Positions 52,642 through 61,064 of a stretch of 64,000 bases of DNA are shown in pieces. Under the pieces are notes generated by a model. That model had not been told where the DNA came from. It saw only the letters and a program-made list of their open reading frames with translations, and searched no databases. The stretch comes from Isosphaeraceae bacterium (GTDB taxonomy: Bacteria; Planctomycetota; Planctomycetia; Isosphaerales; Isosphaeraceae). Both the position numbers and the translations under genes were made by a program. The stretch lies in NCBI GenBank assembly GCA_026004735.1, contig BPJS01000001.1:992001-1056000 (forward strand), written 5' to 3'. Position 1 is the first letter of the stretch. Each line of letters opens with the position of its first letter.

Positions 52642-54209
52642 CACCAGTACTCCGCATATCGCTCGATCAGCCGAACCAGCGGACCGAAGTACGCCGCCGC
52701 GGCCCCAAGCACCAGCAGACCGCCCACCACCAACGCCACCACCCGCAACCCGATCTCCAGCCGCCGCAACCGCCGCACCGCCCGACGCTCCCGACCAGCC
52801 GCCAGCTCCCGCAACGCCCAACCTGGGTGACCCGATCGACTCGATGCCCTCGCCAACCCCGCCTCCGCCCGCGACATCAGCCCCGCCCGCCTCAACGCCT
52901 CCGGCCAGTCCACCCCCGCCGTAACCAGTGCCCTCGATCGCCCCAACCGCCGCCGAATCCAGCGCCGACCCGCCGCCGCCCGCGACGCCTCCAAGACCTC
53001 AGGTACCGGCCGCCCCAGCTCCATACCTACCGACAAGCTCCGCATGACCCCAGCCACCGCCCGCTCGTCGCAAACGCTCGGCCAAGGCAGCCACACCCTC
53101 ACCCCACCCCTTCGCAGTAAGCCAACCAGCAACCCACCGAGGACCAGCACACCACCAACCCATCCCACTGCCTCCGTCCGCACAACGTCCCCCAGCCAGG
53201 CCAGCCCCAGTTCACCGAGCAGCCAGCTCACCCCCCCACCGCCTGGATCTGCCCCGTCTCCTGCCGACTCCCGCCAGATCGTTGCCAGCTTCGGCTGAAC
53301 CCAGATCTCCAGGACCATCCAGGCCAACCCGGCCGCACTCAGAATCGCCAGCGGATAGCCAACGACCGAACCCCACGTCGTCGGATCTCGACGTCGGGCC
53401 GCCACCGCTTCGACCGCCTGCTCCAACGCCACGCTCAACGGCACTCCCGGCAGGTCCAGCCGCACCAGCAGCGCGGCTTCCTCGGGTAACACGCCCGGCA
53501 CCTGCCGCACGGCCGCTGTCAGCGGCTCGCCGACCTGCAGACGCCGCGACAGCGCGATCATCCGCTCCCGAATGCGAGTAGGCCAAAGCTCACCCCACGC
53601 AGCGACCGCCGGGCCAAGCGGTTGACCCATCCGCGTTGCGATCGCCAGAACCTCCAGCAAGCCTTCACGCCCATGCTCCAAACGCCGCCGTACCCTCAGA
53701 TCGACCAGCCCGATCACCAATGGGGTCGCCACCAACAGGCCCACAAACCAAATCACATCGCCCAAAACCTGCACCATCCGGATCCCGACGGCCAACGCCA
53801 CCAACACAATCATCAAATGCCGTAGTTTCAGCCGCCAAATCCGGAGCTTGAGCACCACCAGGCTCGCCACCGCCACCCCCACCCCGACGCTCGGCCCGCC
53901 CCACAAGCCCCCGACCACCCCCAACACAGCGGCCCCAATCCATCGCAAGACGCCGACCGGACTCAACCCATCGCCTTCGACGAGCCACACCAACGCCCCG
54001 ATCGCCACCACCCCAAACGCGGCCGCACTTCCAACCTCCCAGCCAAACCGTTCCCCCAGCAGCCTCACCGCCGCCCCGAGTCCCACAACCGCCAGCACCC
54101 ATCGCCAGCGCCGCAACGGCTCCCAGGGCGACCGCGACCATTCCGTCTCGACCGGCTCCGGGTCGCCGGTTCCCTCACCCCGTTCGGGATTCGATTCCGG
54201 GCCGCTCAT
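52641..54209 (-). CDS. GspF/PilC-like membrane protein, third of three, with N-terminal extension
   Basis: 522 residues. The N-terminal part (about 1-170) carries several extra transmembrane segments (WVLAVVGLGAAVRLL, AAFGVVAIGALVWLVEG, VLGVVGGLWGGP, LMIVLVALAVGIRMVQVL), and the C-terminal part has the two T2SF domains with their typical blocks: LLEVLAIATRMGQPLGPAVA, LVRLDLPGVPLSVALEQAVE, VAGVMRSLSVGMELGRPVPE and GLARASSRSGHPGWALRELA. GspF proteins form the inner-membrane platform on which the ATPase acts. The extension is not usual in GspF. Overlaps both neighbours (ATGA and TGATG). Confidence 0.85.
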   Translation of the reverse strand: MSGPESNPERGEGTGDPEPVETEWSRSPWEPLRRWRWVLAVVGLGAAVRLLGERFGWEVGSAAAFGVVAIGALVWLVEGDGLSPVGVLRWIGAAVLGVVGGLWGGPSVGVGVAVASLVVLKLRIWRLKLRHLMIVLVALAVGIRMVQVLGDVIWFVGLLVATPLVIGLVDLRVRRRLEHGREGLLEVLAIATRMGQPLGPAVAAWGELWPTRIRERMIALSRRLQVGEPLTAAVRQVPGVLPEEAALLVRLDLPGVPLSVALEQAVEAVAARRRDPTTWGSVVGYPLAILSAAGLAWMVLEIWVQPKLATIWRESAGDGADPGGGGVSWLLGELGLAWLGDVVRTEAVGWVGGVLVLGGLLVGLLRRGGVRVWLPWPSVCDERAVAGVMRSLSVGMELGRPVPEVLEASRAAAGRRWIRRRLGRSRALVTAGVDWPEALRRAGLMSRAEAGLARASSRSGHPGWALRELAAGRERRAVRRLRRLEIGLRVVALVVGGLLVLGAAAAYFGPLVRLIERYAEYW

Positions 54210-55216
54210 GCACTTAAGCCCCGAAGCAGTTCAAGGCACGGGAGCAGAAACCCCACCGCGACGAGCAACACCCACCAAATAACCGCCGACACTGCCAGCA
54301 ACTTGAGAATGGCCATCGCGTGGCGAGCCTCGGCTCGCGCCCGCGCCTCAAATACGGCGCCGGCCAGCCGCAGCGACCGCACCAGATCCCCCGAACCCTG
54401 GGCCCACGCCACAAACCCTCGAAAACCTGGCGGAAACAGACCCTCGCAGACCACCGCCGACCAGTCCTCGCCGGCCTCAATCCGCGCTGCGGCCCGCTCG
54501 CACGCCTTGGCCAGAAACGGATCCTCCGTCGCCGGGCCAGCCAGCCGGACCGCTTCAGGCAACGGCAGCCGGGCCTCGAGCAGCACCGCCAGCACCCGAC
54601 ACAGACTCGCCGCCGCTACGTGCCGACCCACCCGCCCCACAATCGGCATCGACAGCATCAGCCACCGCCGTTCCTCCGCCGTTAGCAGCAGGCGAATCAG
54701 CACCACCACCAGAATCACCACGCCCAGCAACATCCAGACCACCCCGGCTCCCGGCTCCGAGAACCGATGGCTCAGCCCCAGAATCATCGCGCTGGCCCAT
54801 GGCAGGTTCATCCCGAAGTCGAGAAACACGCCCCGAAGCTTCCCCAAGATCGGCCCAATCAACGTCCCCATCACCACCAGCCCGGTGCCCAGCACGATCG
54901 TCGGGTACACCAATTCAACCTGAATCCGCCGCCGCAACTCCGCTCCCAGACTCGCCTCCCCAAACACCCCGTCCAGCAGTCGGATCGGATCACCCCCACG
55001 CAGGCCCGCCTCGAGCAACGCCACCACGGAATCCGGCAGCCCAACCCCCGGCGCTCGCAACGCCTCCTCCAGCGGGCGGCCCATCTCGACCAACTCGGCC
55101 AGCCGTACCAGAGACCTCGCTATCCCCGGCCGCGACTCCTCGGCCAGCGCCCGAAGCCCCGACGGCAACACCTGCTCCGATCCCATCAGCGACACGACCG
55201 AATCAGCCAGTTCCAT
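54206..55216 (-). CDS. GspF/PilC-like membrane protein, second of three
   Basis: 336 residues. Two T2SF halves: LRALAEESRPGIARSLVRLA with GRPLEEALRAPGVGLP first, then CRVLAVLLEARLPLPEAVRL and AWAQGSGDLVRSLRLAGAVF. Transmembrane segments at about 110-130, 145-175 and a final pair near 300-330. Same platform role as its neighbours is expected. ATG at 55216 is preferred over a start at 55393 (shadow-like Gly-rich lead). Gap of 47 bp to the first GspF-like gene, 4-bp overlap with the third. Confidence 0.85.
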   Translation of the reverse strand: MELADSVVSLMGSEQVLPSGLRALAEESRPGIARSLVRLAELVEMGRPLEEALRAPGVGLPDSVVALLEAGLRGGDPIRLLDGVFGEASLGAELRRRIQVELVYPTIVLGTGLVVMGTLIGPILGKLRGVFLDFGMNLPWASAMILGLSHRFSEPGAGVVWMLLGVVILVVVLIRLLLTAEERRWLMLSMPIVGRVGRHVAAASLCRVLAVLLEARLPLPEAVRLAGPATEDPFLAKACERAAARIEAGEDWSAVVCEGLFPPGFRGFVAWAQGSGDLVRSLRLAGAVFEARARAEARHAMAILKLLAVSAVIWWVLLVAVGFLLPCLELLRGLSA

Positions 55217-55263
55217 CGGTCCAGACTCTCCGCATCCCGCCCCCGCACCTCCCTCAACCCACC

Positions 55264-56313
55264 TCACCGCCCCAGCCCCTGCCTCGGTACGCCCAGCGCA
55301 CGCAACAACTCCACCCACGGCGCAAACAGGACCATCGCATACGCCGACACCGCCAATCCACCCACGACGGTCACCACAACGCCCGGAAGCCATCGCCGCA
55401 GTCGCGCTGCCTCGAAATTTGCCCGAAGCCGATCACGCCGTTCCGCTCGGCGCAACTGCCCAGGCAGATCGCCCGTGACCTGCCCCACGACCAGGGCATG
55501 CCTCAAGCTCGGCGGCAAGGCTTCCGCAGCCTGATCCAGACTGAGCCCCTGACTGGTCAGTTCCGCAGACCGGTTCGCGGACCGTCTCAGCTCCGGATCA
55601 CCGCTGGCACCCCCAGCCAATCGCAACGCCTCCGGTAACGGCACACCATGCTCCAGCATCAACCCCAGCCACCCCGCGAATCCCGCCCGTCGGCCCCGAC
55701 GCAGAATCGACCCCACACGCGGCAGCCGCTCCAGCACATCACCCCCGGACCACCATCCCCGCCGCCCCGATCGCCACCACAACCACATCAGCCCACATAC
55801 GACCACAGGCAACACCCCTCCCCAGTACGGCATCGTCCGGGCCAGCCCCTCGAGCAGATCCAACGCCCTCACGTCCGACACACCCAGTTCCTCCGCCGCT
55901 CGCCGCAACCGAGGCACCAGCATCACCAGCGAAAAAAGCCCCAGCCCATACGCCAACCCACAGACCAGCAACGGATACGCCAACGCCGCCTCGACCGCCT
56001 CCCGCAGCTCGAGCCGCTGCCGTGATTGCTCGGCCACGCCTTCCAACGCCTCCGGCAGCCGTCCCGATCGCAGCCCCGCCTCCACCACCGCCCGATAGGC
56101 CGGCGGCAGCTTCGGTCCCAGTTCCGCCAACGCATCCGGCAGACTCGCGCCACGCTCCAGACGCAATCGCAACTCCCGACCGATCCACCCCAACCGCCCG
56201 GCCCATTCCCGCCCCAACCACCCCAACCCCGCCTCCAACGGCAGCCCCGCCCGCACCAGCGCCGCGAGCTCTTCATGGAACGCAACCAGATCCGGCAACC
56301 CCACCCCACCCAT
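55264..56313 (-). CDS. GspF/PilC-like membrane protein, first of three
   Basis: 349 residues, about the usual size of a GspF of two T2SF domains. First domain: LVAFHEELAALVRAGLPLEA and VVEAGLRSGRLPEALEGVAE. Second domain: FAGWLGLMLEHGVPLPEALR and ALVVGQVTGDLPGQLRRAER. Hydrophobic segments at about 110-132, 155-178 and 315-335. It follows the ATPase gene after 161 bp. The minus-strand TTGACA at 56387-56382 could be part of an internal promoter but has only a weak -10. Closest of the three to canonical GspF. Confidence 0.88.
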   Translation of the reverse strand: MGGVGLPDLVAFHEELAALVRAGLPLEAGLGWLGREWAGRLGWIGRELRLRLERGASLPDALAELGPKLPPAYRAVVEAGLRSGRLPEALEGVAEQSRQRLELREAVEAALAYPLLVCGLAYGLGLFSLVMLVPRLRRAAEELGVSDVRALDLLEGLARTMPYWGGVLPVVVCGLMWLWWRSGRRGWWSGGDVLERLPRVGSILRRGRRAGFAGWLGLMLEHGVPLPEALRLAGGASGDPELRRSANRSAELTSQGLSLDQAAEALPPSLRHALVVGQVTGDLPGQLRRAERRDRLRANFEAARLRRWLPGVVVTVVGGLAVSAYAMVLFAPWVELLRALGVPRQGLGR

Positions 56314-56474
56314 CCAGCCGCCCCCATCACCCGTTTGACCTCAGACAGTTGTAGTAACATCCCAATCCCTTCTGCGAACCCTGTCAAGCGACAGCCGGGT
56401 CGACGTGGCACCAGCCGCGACGATTCCCCTCGCGCTCAACTCGCTCGCCACTCCCGCCACAATTCCGCGCGGGT

Positions 56475-57698
56475 TTACTGGCCAGACGCCGCGATGGGGA
56501 CGATCCCGCCGAAAGCGCGCAAAAACTCGGCCGGGCTGGTCCAACCCGCCTCGACGGCCTCGAGTCCCCGCTGGCGTCGCGTCACCATGCCCGCCGCCAC
56601 GGCCCGAGCCTCGATCTCGCCCACCTCGACTCGCCTCAGAATCGAGCGTGCCAACTCCCCCTCACCCGGCCGCATCAGCTCCGCCAACAGCATCAGCCCG
56701 CGGTAGCCGGTGCCCGCGCACTGCTCGCAGCCTAGTGCTCGCCAGGCTCGCCTCACGGCCAGCCCCAGTCGCTCCTCCGCGCTGGTCACTTCTTGAGCAC
56801 ATCGACAGAGCCGTCGGACCAACCGCTGTGCCAGCACCCCAACGAGCGTACTCCGCAAAATGTACGGCTCGACGCCCAGATCCAGGCAGCGGCCCACCAC
56901 ATCCGCGGCGCTGCCGGCATGAAAGGTCGTCAAAACCAGATGGCCCGTCAACGCCGCCTGAAACGCTGCCTCGGCCGTCGCTGGGTCGCGCATCTCACCC
57001 ACCGCGATCACCTCGGGATCCTGACGCAACACCGCGCGGATCGCCGAGGCCAGGTCCAACCCCGATCCCGGCCGAACCTGCGTCTGGCTCACTCCGGCAA
57101 CCGCAACCTCGATCGGATCCTCCAGACTCACCAGACTCCGCCGCTCTGGACCCGCCGCCAACTCCCGCAGCATCGCGTACAACGTCGTCGTCTTGCCCGA
57201 ACCGGCCGGGCCAGCCACCACCACCAGCCCCGACCGCCGCGCCAGCAACCCTCGACACTCAGCCAGCAATTCCGCTCCCAGCCCCAGCTCCTCCAGCCGA
57301 CGCAACCGCGCTGGCTCCGCGAACCGTCGAATTACCGCCCGCTCACCATGCAGCGTCGGCATCGTGCTCAGGCGCGCTTCGGGCTGATCCGGTCCACCCG
57401 GCAGACGCCCTTCCTGCGGCTCCTCAGTTCGGTACGTGAGCAGACCCGCCAACACCTTGAGCCGGGCCACCACCGCCGCCGCAACCGCCGCCGGCAACTC
57501 GCCCGCCACATGCAACACCCCGTCCACCCGATACAGAATCTCCAACCGCTCCGGTCCCGGGTTGAGATGCACGTCACTAGCCCGGACCGCCCGCGCCCCC
57601 TCCAGAATCACCCGGACCAGCTCCACAGCGTGATCCGGCCGACCTAAATCGACCGCCGAGAGCCTTCCAGCGAGCGACTCCGCCACCGGCTCACTCAC
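56475..57698 (-). CDS. GspE/PilB-type secretion ATPase, short form
   Basis: 407 residues. Walker A GPAGSGKT at 163-170, Asp box LVSLEDPIE at about 189-197, Walker B DPEVIAVGEMRD at 227-238, His box LTGHLVLTTFHAG, and a C-terminal Cys set CRC/CEQCAGTGYRG, in which the first pair is CxC instead of CxxC. The N-terminal GspE/MshEN domain is missing: the protein begins directly with the N2-type domain (SDVHLNPGPERLEILYRVDG). It powers pseudopilus or pilus assembly in the cytosol. GTG at 57698 with a GGGAGAGAGGGG-like purine run is used. First gene of the operon. Confidence 0.9.
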   Translation of the reverse strand: MSEPVAESLAGRLSAVDLGRPDHAVELVRVILEGARAVRASDVHLNPGPERLEILYRVDGVLHVAGELPAAVAAAVVARLKVLAGLLTYRTEEPQEGRLPGGPDQPEARLSTMPTLHGERAVIRRFAEPARLRRLEELGLGAELLAECRGLLARRSGLVVVAGPAGSGKTTTLYAMLRELAAGPERRSLVSLEDPIEVAVAGVSQTQVRPGSGLDLASAIRAVLRQDPEVIAVGEMRDPATAEAAFQAALTGHLVLTTFHAGSAADVVGRCLDLGVEPYILRSTLVGVLAQRLVRRLCRCAQEVTSAEERLGLAVRRAWRALGCEQCAGTGYRGLMLLAELMRPGEGELARSILRRVEVGEIEARAVAAGMVTRRQRGLEAVEAGWTSPAEFLRAFGGIVPIAASGQ

Positions 57699-58080
57699 CG
57701 TCCCCCCCTCTCTCCTGAGACCCAACCCACGCCTCCTCACCTCACCATGGTCACACCCGGCCTCCTTCGACCAAACGCCTGGACGGCGACTCCGACTCGC
57801 GCTTCGGCGCTTGCTCGACCCACCCAGGCGCTCTCAGACCATATCAGCCAAACCTAACCGGCCCGGCCGCTTCCGTCCCCTCCGAGACGTTCAGACCACA
57901 AAACGGTTCGGAAACACACCTGCATCCAACGCCTCAAGATGGGCCGGCCGCTGGTTAGGTGGCCTCGCCCCGAAGGCTGCCTCGGCACAGAAGCGCACGG
58001 GTGCCGCAGCCAGAAGTCGGCGCCCCCATCCCCCGAGTCTCCAGGCACCGTCCGGCGACGAATCTCCGTTCGTGGCCGTC
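57699..58080. other. Intergenic stretch upstream of the pseudopilus operon
   Basis: 382 bp. No gene is supported and no strong consensus promoter was found by eye. It must carry the operon's promoter if the ATPase gene is its first gene. Confidence 0.4.
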
Positions 58081-58893
58081 CTAAGAAACGGCTGCCGGAC
58101 GGTTCTCCCCTTCGGTCAGCCCTGCCTGCGCCTGTTCCCGGGTGCGGCGAGCGTCCCTCAAGGCCACGACGGCCCCGGTCGCGCTGCCAAGACCCACGCA
58201 AATCAGCGAAAACAACCGGGTCGCGTTCCAGTCACCAGGTGCAGCATCCGCCAGCGAGGCGAAGGGATTGTGGGTTGCATGCATCGGCAACGCCACCGCT
58301 CCCACGACCTCGTAGAACAACGTCCCGAGGGCCGTGCCCAGGAAGCCGCCAACCAAACCAAGCACCAAATGCCGTGGCGATAGCCCGTAACGGCCCAAGG
58401 CGTATGCCAAACCGGCCACCGCCCCCAGCGGTACCCACAACCCCAGATGAATCCCCAGCCCAATCGCCGGCTGGGTCAACATCGCATCCTTATGCTCATG
58501 CGCCTCCGGCATCAGCGGCAACGCCGGCAGCGCTCCGGCCGCCACCCCCAGGATCCCTCCCACCACCGCCGCCACGGCCGCCCAACCGCCCGACCGCCGT
58601 CCCAATCCCCCCGCCAGCCCTAACGCGAGTCCCAACAGCCCACCCAGTGCCCCGAAGCAAATCGCTCCATTCTTCGCGTTCGCTTGCTTCGTCTCGGCAT
58701 TTAACGGACCGAAATTGTACGCTTCGGCCGCCGCTTTCGCCGACGGTTGATAATGGGCATGAAACCGCTCAACCACCGGCCAGGCCACCGCTGCCGCCAA
58801 AATTGCGGCCGCCAAGGGGACCAGCGGAAATCCTCCGCACGCCACCCCTTCCAGGCAAACTTTTGCGGAGTCGATTCGTTGCTCGCTGTGCAT
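58081..58893 (-). CDS. Polytopic membrane protein, unknown function
   Basis: 270 residues, not recognised. About six hydrophobic segments (e.g. LVPLAAAILAAAVAWPVV, ICFGALGGLLGLALGLAGGL, AAVAAVVGGILGVAAGALPA, LGLWVPLGAVAGLAYALG, LVGGFLGTALGTLFYEV, LFSLICVGLGSATGAVVAL). It has a Met/His/Glu loop around residues 145-155 (MPEAHEHKDAM). ATG at 58893 has GGAG 8 nt upstream. The start at 58938 is a TTG and is rejected. It ends 382 bp before the pseudopilus operon's first codon on the same strand, so co-transcription with it is not excluded. Confidence 0.65.
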   Translation of the reverse strand: MHSEQRIDSAKVCLEGVACGGFPLVPLAAAILAAAVAWPVVERFHAHYQPSAKAAAEAYNFGPLNAETKQANAKNGAICFGALGGLLGLALGLAGGLGRRSGGWAAVAAVVGGILGVAAGALPALPLMPEAHEHKDAMLTQPAIGLGIHLGLWVPLGAVAGLAYALGRYGLSPRHLVLGLVGGFLGTALGTLFYEVVGAVALPMHATHNPFASLADAAPGDWNATRLFSLICVGLGSATGAVVALRDARRTREQAQAGLTEGENRPAAVS

Positions 58894-59418
58894 CGGTTCG
58901 CTCCAACCACCTGTACCAACCGGAACCATCGTTGCCAATTATCAACGGTCCGGCCTCAACCCCAAAGTCCCGAACCGCAATTCCGAACCCGATCGCTTGC
59001 TCCACGCCCGGCTCGTGACCCAAACTTCTTTTGGCGATCTAACGCAACGATCACGAGTAGTCTATCGCACGAACGCGTCACGTCTTGCCCACATGCGGGC
59101 CTCACTTGGATTCCTCACCTTTTTCCTCCTTCAGCCTGCCGATTCGGCACGACCTCGGACACAAGTCGGAAAACCGGTCCTTTTTCCAGAAATTGCTTGA
59201 CCCAGCGTGACATGCGGAAGTATAAGGTCAAGTACGTTAGTCTGTCAGGGGTCGACCAGCGAACGCACCTTTGTTCGTTGCCGAGGGGACGAGCTGACCT
59301 TGGGAGTCGTTCCGAGGTTGAGTCCGATCATGGTGATCGGATTCGCAACTCCTGGGGTGATTGCAGCATGGCTTGTCCGCGACCCAGCCCCGATCACTCC
59401 AACACGATGAGGCGTTGA
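58894..59418. other. Intergenic region with a candidate promoter, no gene supported
   Basis: 525 bp between divergent genes. Its AT-richer right half carries the promoter given separately. No RNA gene or protein gene was recognised in it. Confidence 0.5.
59197..59226 (+). promoter_or_regulatory. Candidate sigma70-type promoter upstream of lipoprotein and DUF1559 genes
   Basis: TTGACC (59197-59202), 18-bp spacer, TATAAG (59221-59226). Each hexamer is one base off consensus. The transcript would have a leader of about 185 nt before the lipoprotein ATG. Confidence 0.55.
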
Positions 59419-59631
59419 ATGCGACTGGCCCGAATGCTCTGCTTGCTGAGTCTCGTGACCGGTGCGGCTCCTGTCCTGGTCGGTTGCAGCGAAGGCACCG
59501 AAATCGCGGTCGAGAAGGCACCGCCCGTGCAGGCTCCGCCCCCGGTCGCACCCCCCTCCGGAGAGATTAAGAAGTTTGGTGGCGCCGGTTCCTCCAGCGC
59601 CATGACTCAAGACCCAGGTGCCAGCACCTGA
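59419..59631 (+). CDS. Small lipoprotein
   Basis: 70 residues. Signal peptide with lipobox VLVGC (Cys23) followed by SEG. The mature part is Pro-rich (APPPVAPPSGEIKKFGGAG). No domain is recognisable. In planctomycetes small lipoproteins of this kind often sit next to DUF1559 genes, as here (the DUF1559 gene starts 149 bp downstream on the same strand), so a linked role at the cell envelope is likely but unproved. The ATG follows GAGGCG at a usable distance. Confidence 0.65.
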   Translation: MRLARMLCLLSLVTGAAPVLVGCSEGTEIAVEKAPPVQAPPPVAPPSGEIKKFGGAGSSSAMTQDPGAST

Positions 59632-59780
59632 GTTGGCCGGATCCCTATCCGGCGACGGACGCCGATCGCCGCGGATGCCGGAAGTTCCTTCATCCGTCCA
59701 TCCTCCGCTCGCGGCGATCTGGCGGTGAACTGTCCCCCGTTCTGCATCTGTATCGTCCCTTCTGTTTTCCGGAGTTCCTT

Positions 59781-60911
59781 ATGCGTCATTGTTCCGCTCG
59801 TGATGCCCGACGAGCATTCACGCTCATCGAACTGCTCGTCGTGATCGCCATCATCGGTGTGCTCATCGCTCTGCTCCTCCCCGCCGTTCAATCGGCTCGC
59901 GAGGCAGCCCGCCGCGCCCAGTGCACTAACAATATGAAGCAGTTGGGCTTGGCGCTGGCCAATTACGAATCGACCCACGGCGTCTACCCGGCCGCGTATG
60001 GAACCCGCGGGTTCGACTTCTCGGCCTGGGGCACCTGGGGTTCGTGGAGCCCGCAGTCGCAGTTGCTGCCGTTCCTGGAAATGGTGCCCACTTACAACGC
60101 CATCAACTTCGGCTTGTTCAGCCACGGCGATAACGGGCGACAGGCTAACGAGACGGCGATCACAACCCGCGTCTCGTCGTTCCTCTGCCCGTCGTCTCCG
60201 CTGCCGATCGGCACCTATTACGGCAGGGTCCGGCCTGGCAACACCTACTTCGCCAGCGTCGGCGGCAGCTTCAACTGGATCGGCAACATGGCCGCCGGCC
60301 GCCCCAATGGCATCTTCATGCTCGGCGGCAGCGCCAACGAGTGGGAGAAGACCACGCCGATCACCATCGCGGCCGTTACTGACGGCACCACCAACACCGT
60401 TGCCTTCGGCGAATGGCGGCTCGGCGACTTCAACGACCGCAAACTCTCCATTCCTCAGGACGTCGTTAACCTCCGCCAGAATGCCCCCGGCATCAGCGAC
60501 TACTGGGGCAACCCGCTCGCCGTGATGCCCGACGGTGCCATTCCGTTCCAGCAGTGGCTTGACCTCTGCGCCGGCTTCGCCCCCGCCTCCACTCAAGGCT
60601 CCGAACCCTGGCGCACCAACATGAGCTACCTGGGCCAGGCCTGGAATCAGGGCATGTTCGGCTGGACCCTGGGCAACACCCTGCTGCCGCCCAACTCGCG
60701 CTATCCCAACTGCCGCACCTGCGCCTGGGACGGCGACTGGGATTGCCCCGGCATGTACACCTTCAGCAGCTTCCATCCCGGTGGCTGCAACGCGGCCTTC
60801 GCCGATGGCTCGGTCCGCTTCATCAAGTCCACCGCTGACCGTCTGATCATTTGGGCCATCGGCTCGCGCGACCAGGGCGAGGCGATCTCCCAGGAGTCGT
60901 ACGCTCAGTGA
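59781..60911 (+). CDS. DUF1559 pilin-like protein, stand-alone copy
   Basis: 376 residues. Pilin N-terminus AFTLIELLVVIAIIGVLIAL with the prepilin-peptidase Ala-Phe junction and Glu at position 5. CTNNMKQLGLALANYESTHG and the ending HPGGCNAAFADGSVRFIK (H-x9-DG) are diagnostic of DUF1559. GGAG before the ATG. A cysteine-rich stretch (NCRTCAWDGDWDCPG) precedes the ending. It has a strong terminator about 100 bp after its stop. It is a second DUF1559 in the window, not in the ATPase operon. Confidence 0.93.
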   Translation: MRHCSARDARRAFTLIELLVVIAIIGVLIALLLPAVQSAREAARRAQCTNNMKQLGLALANYESTHGVYPAAYGTRGFDFSAWGTWGSWSPQSQLLPFLEMVPTYNAINFGLFSHGDNGRQANETAITTRVSSFLCPSSPLPIGTYYGRVRPGNTYFASVGGSFNWIGNMAAGRPNGIFMLGGSANEWEKTTPITIAAVTDGTTNTVAFGEWRLGDFNDRKLSIPQDVVNLRQNAPGISDYWGNPLAVMPDGAIPFQQWLDLCAGFAPASTQGSEPWRTNMSYLGQAWNQGMFGWTLGNTLLPPNSRYPNCRTCAWDGDWDCPGMYTFSSFHPGGCNAAFADGSVRFIKSTADRLIIWAIGSRDQGEAISQESYAQ

Positions 60912-61007
60912 CCGAACGTGCGGATCGGCCGTGCGGGGCCTGACCGACCCTTCGTCGGCTGAGCGCTCCGCCCGGCCGTTTCCCGACTTCACGCGGAACC
61001 TGACCAG

Positions 61008-61046
61008 CAAGGGAAGGCGGACCTGATTCGGGTTCGCCTTCCCTTG
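61008..61046 (+). terminator. Strong terminator-like hairpin after the DUF1559 gene
   Basis: CAAGGGAAGGCG pairs perfectly with CGCCTTCCCTTG, and the inner bases extend the stem to 16 bp with one G-T pair, around a 7-nt loop. Followed by TCGTGTTCTTG, moderately T-rich. About 97 bp after the DUF1559 stop at 60911. Confidence 0.75.
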
Positions 61047-61064
61047 TCGTGTTCTTGCAACCGG

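Noticed and set aside
56314-56474. Internal promoter between the ATPase and first GspF-like gene
   Set aside because: A TTGACA is present on the minus strand, but only 3 of 6 -10 positions match at 17-bp spacing, so it is mentioned but not called.
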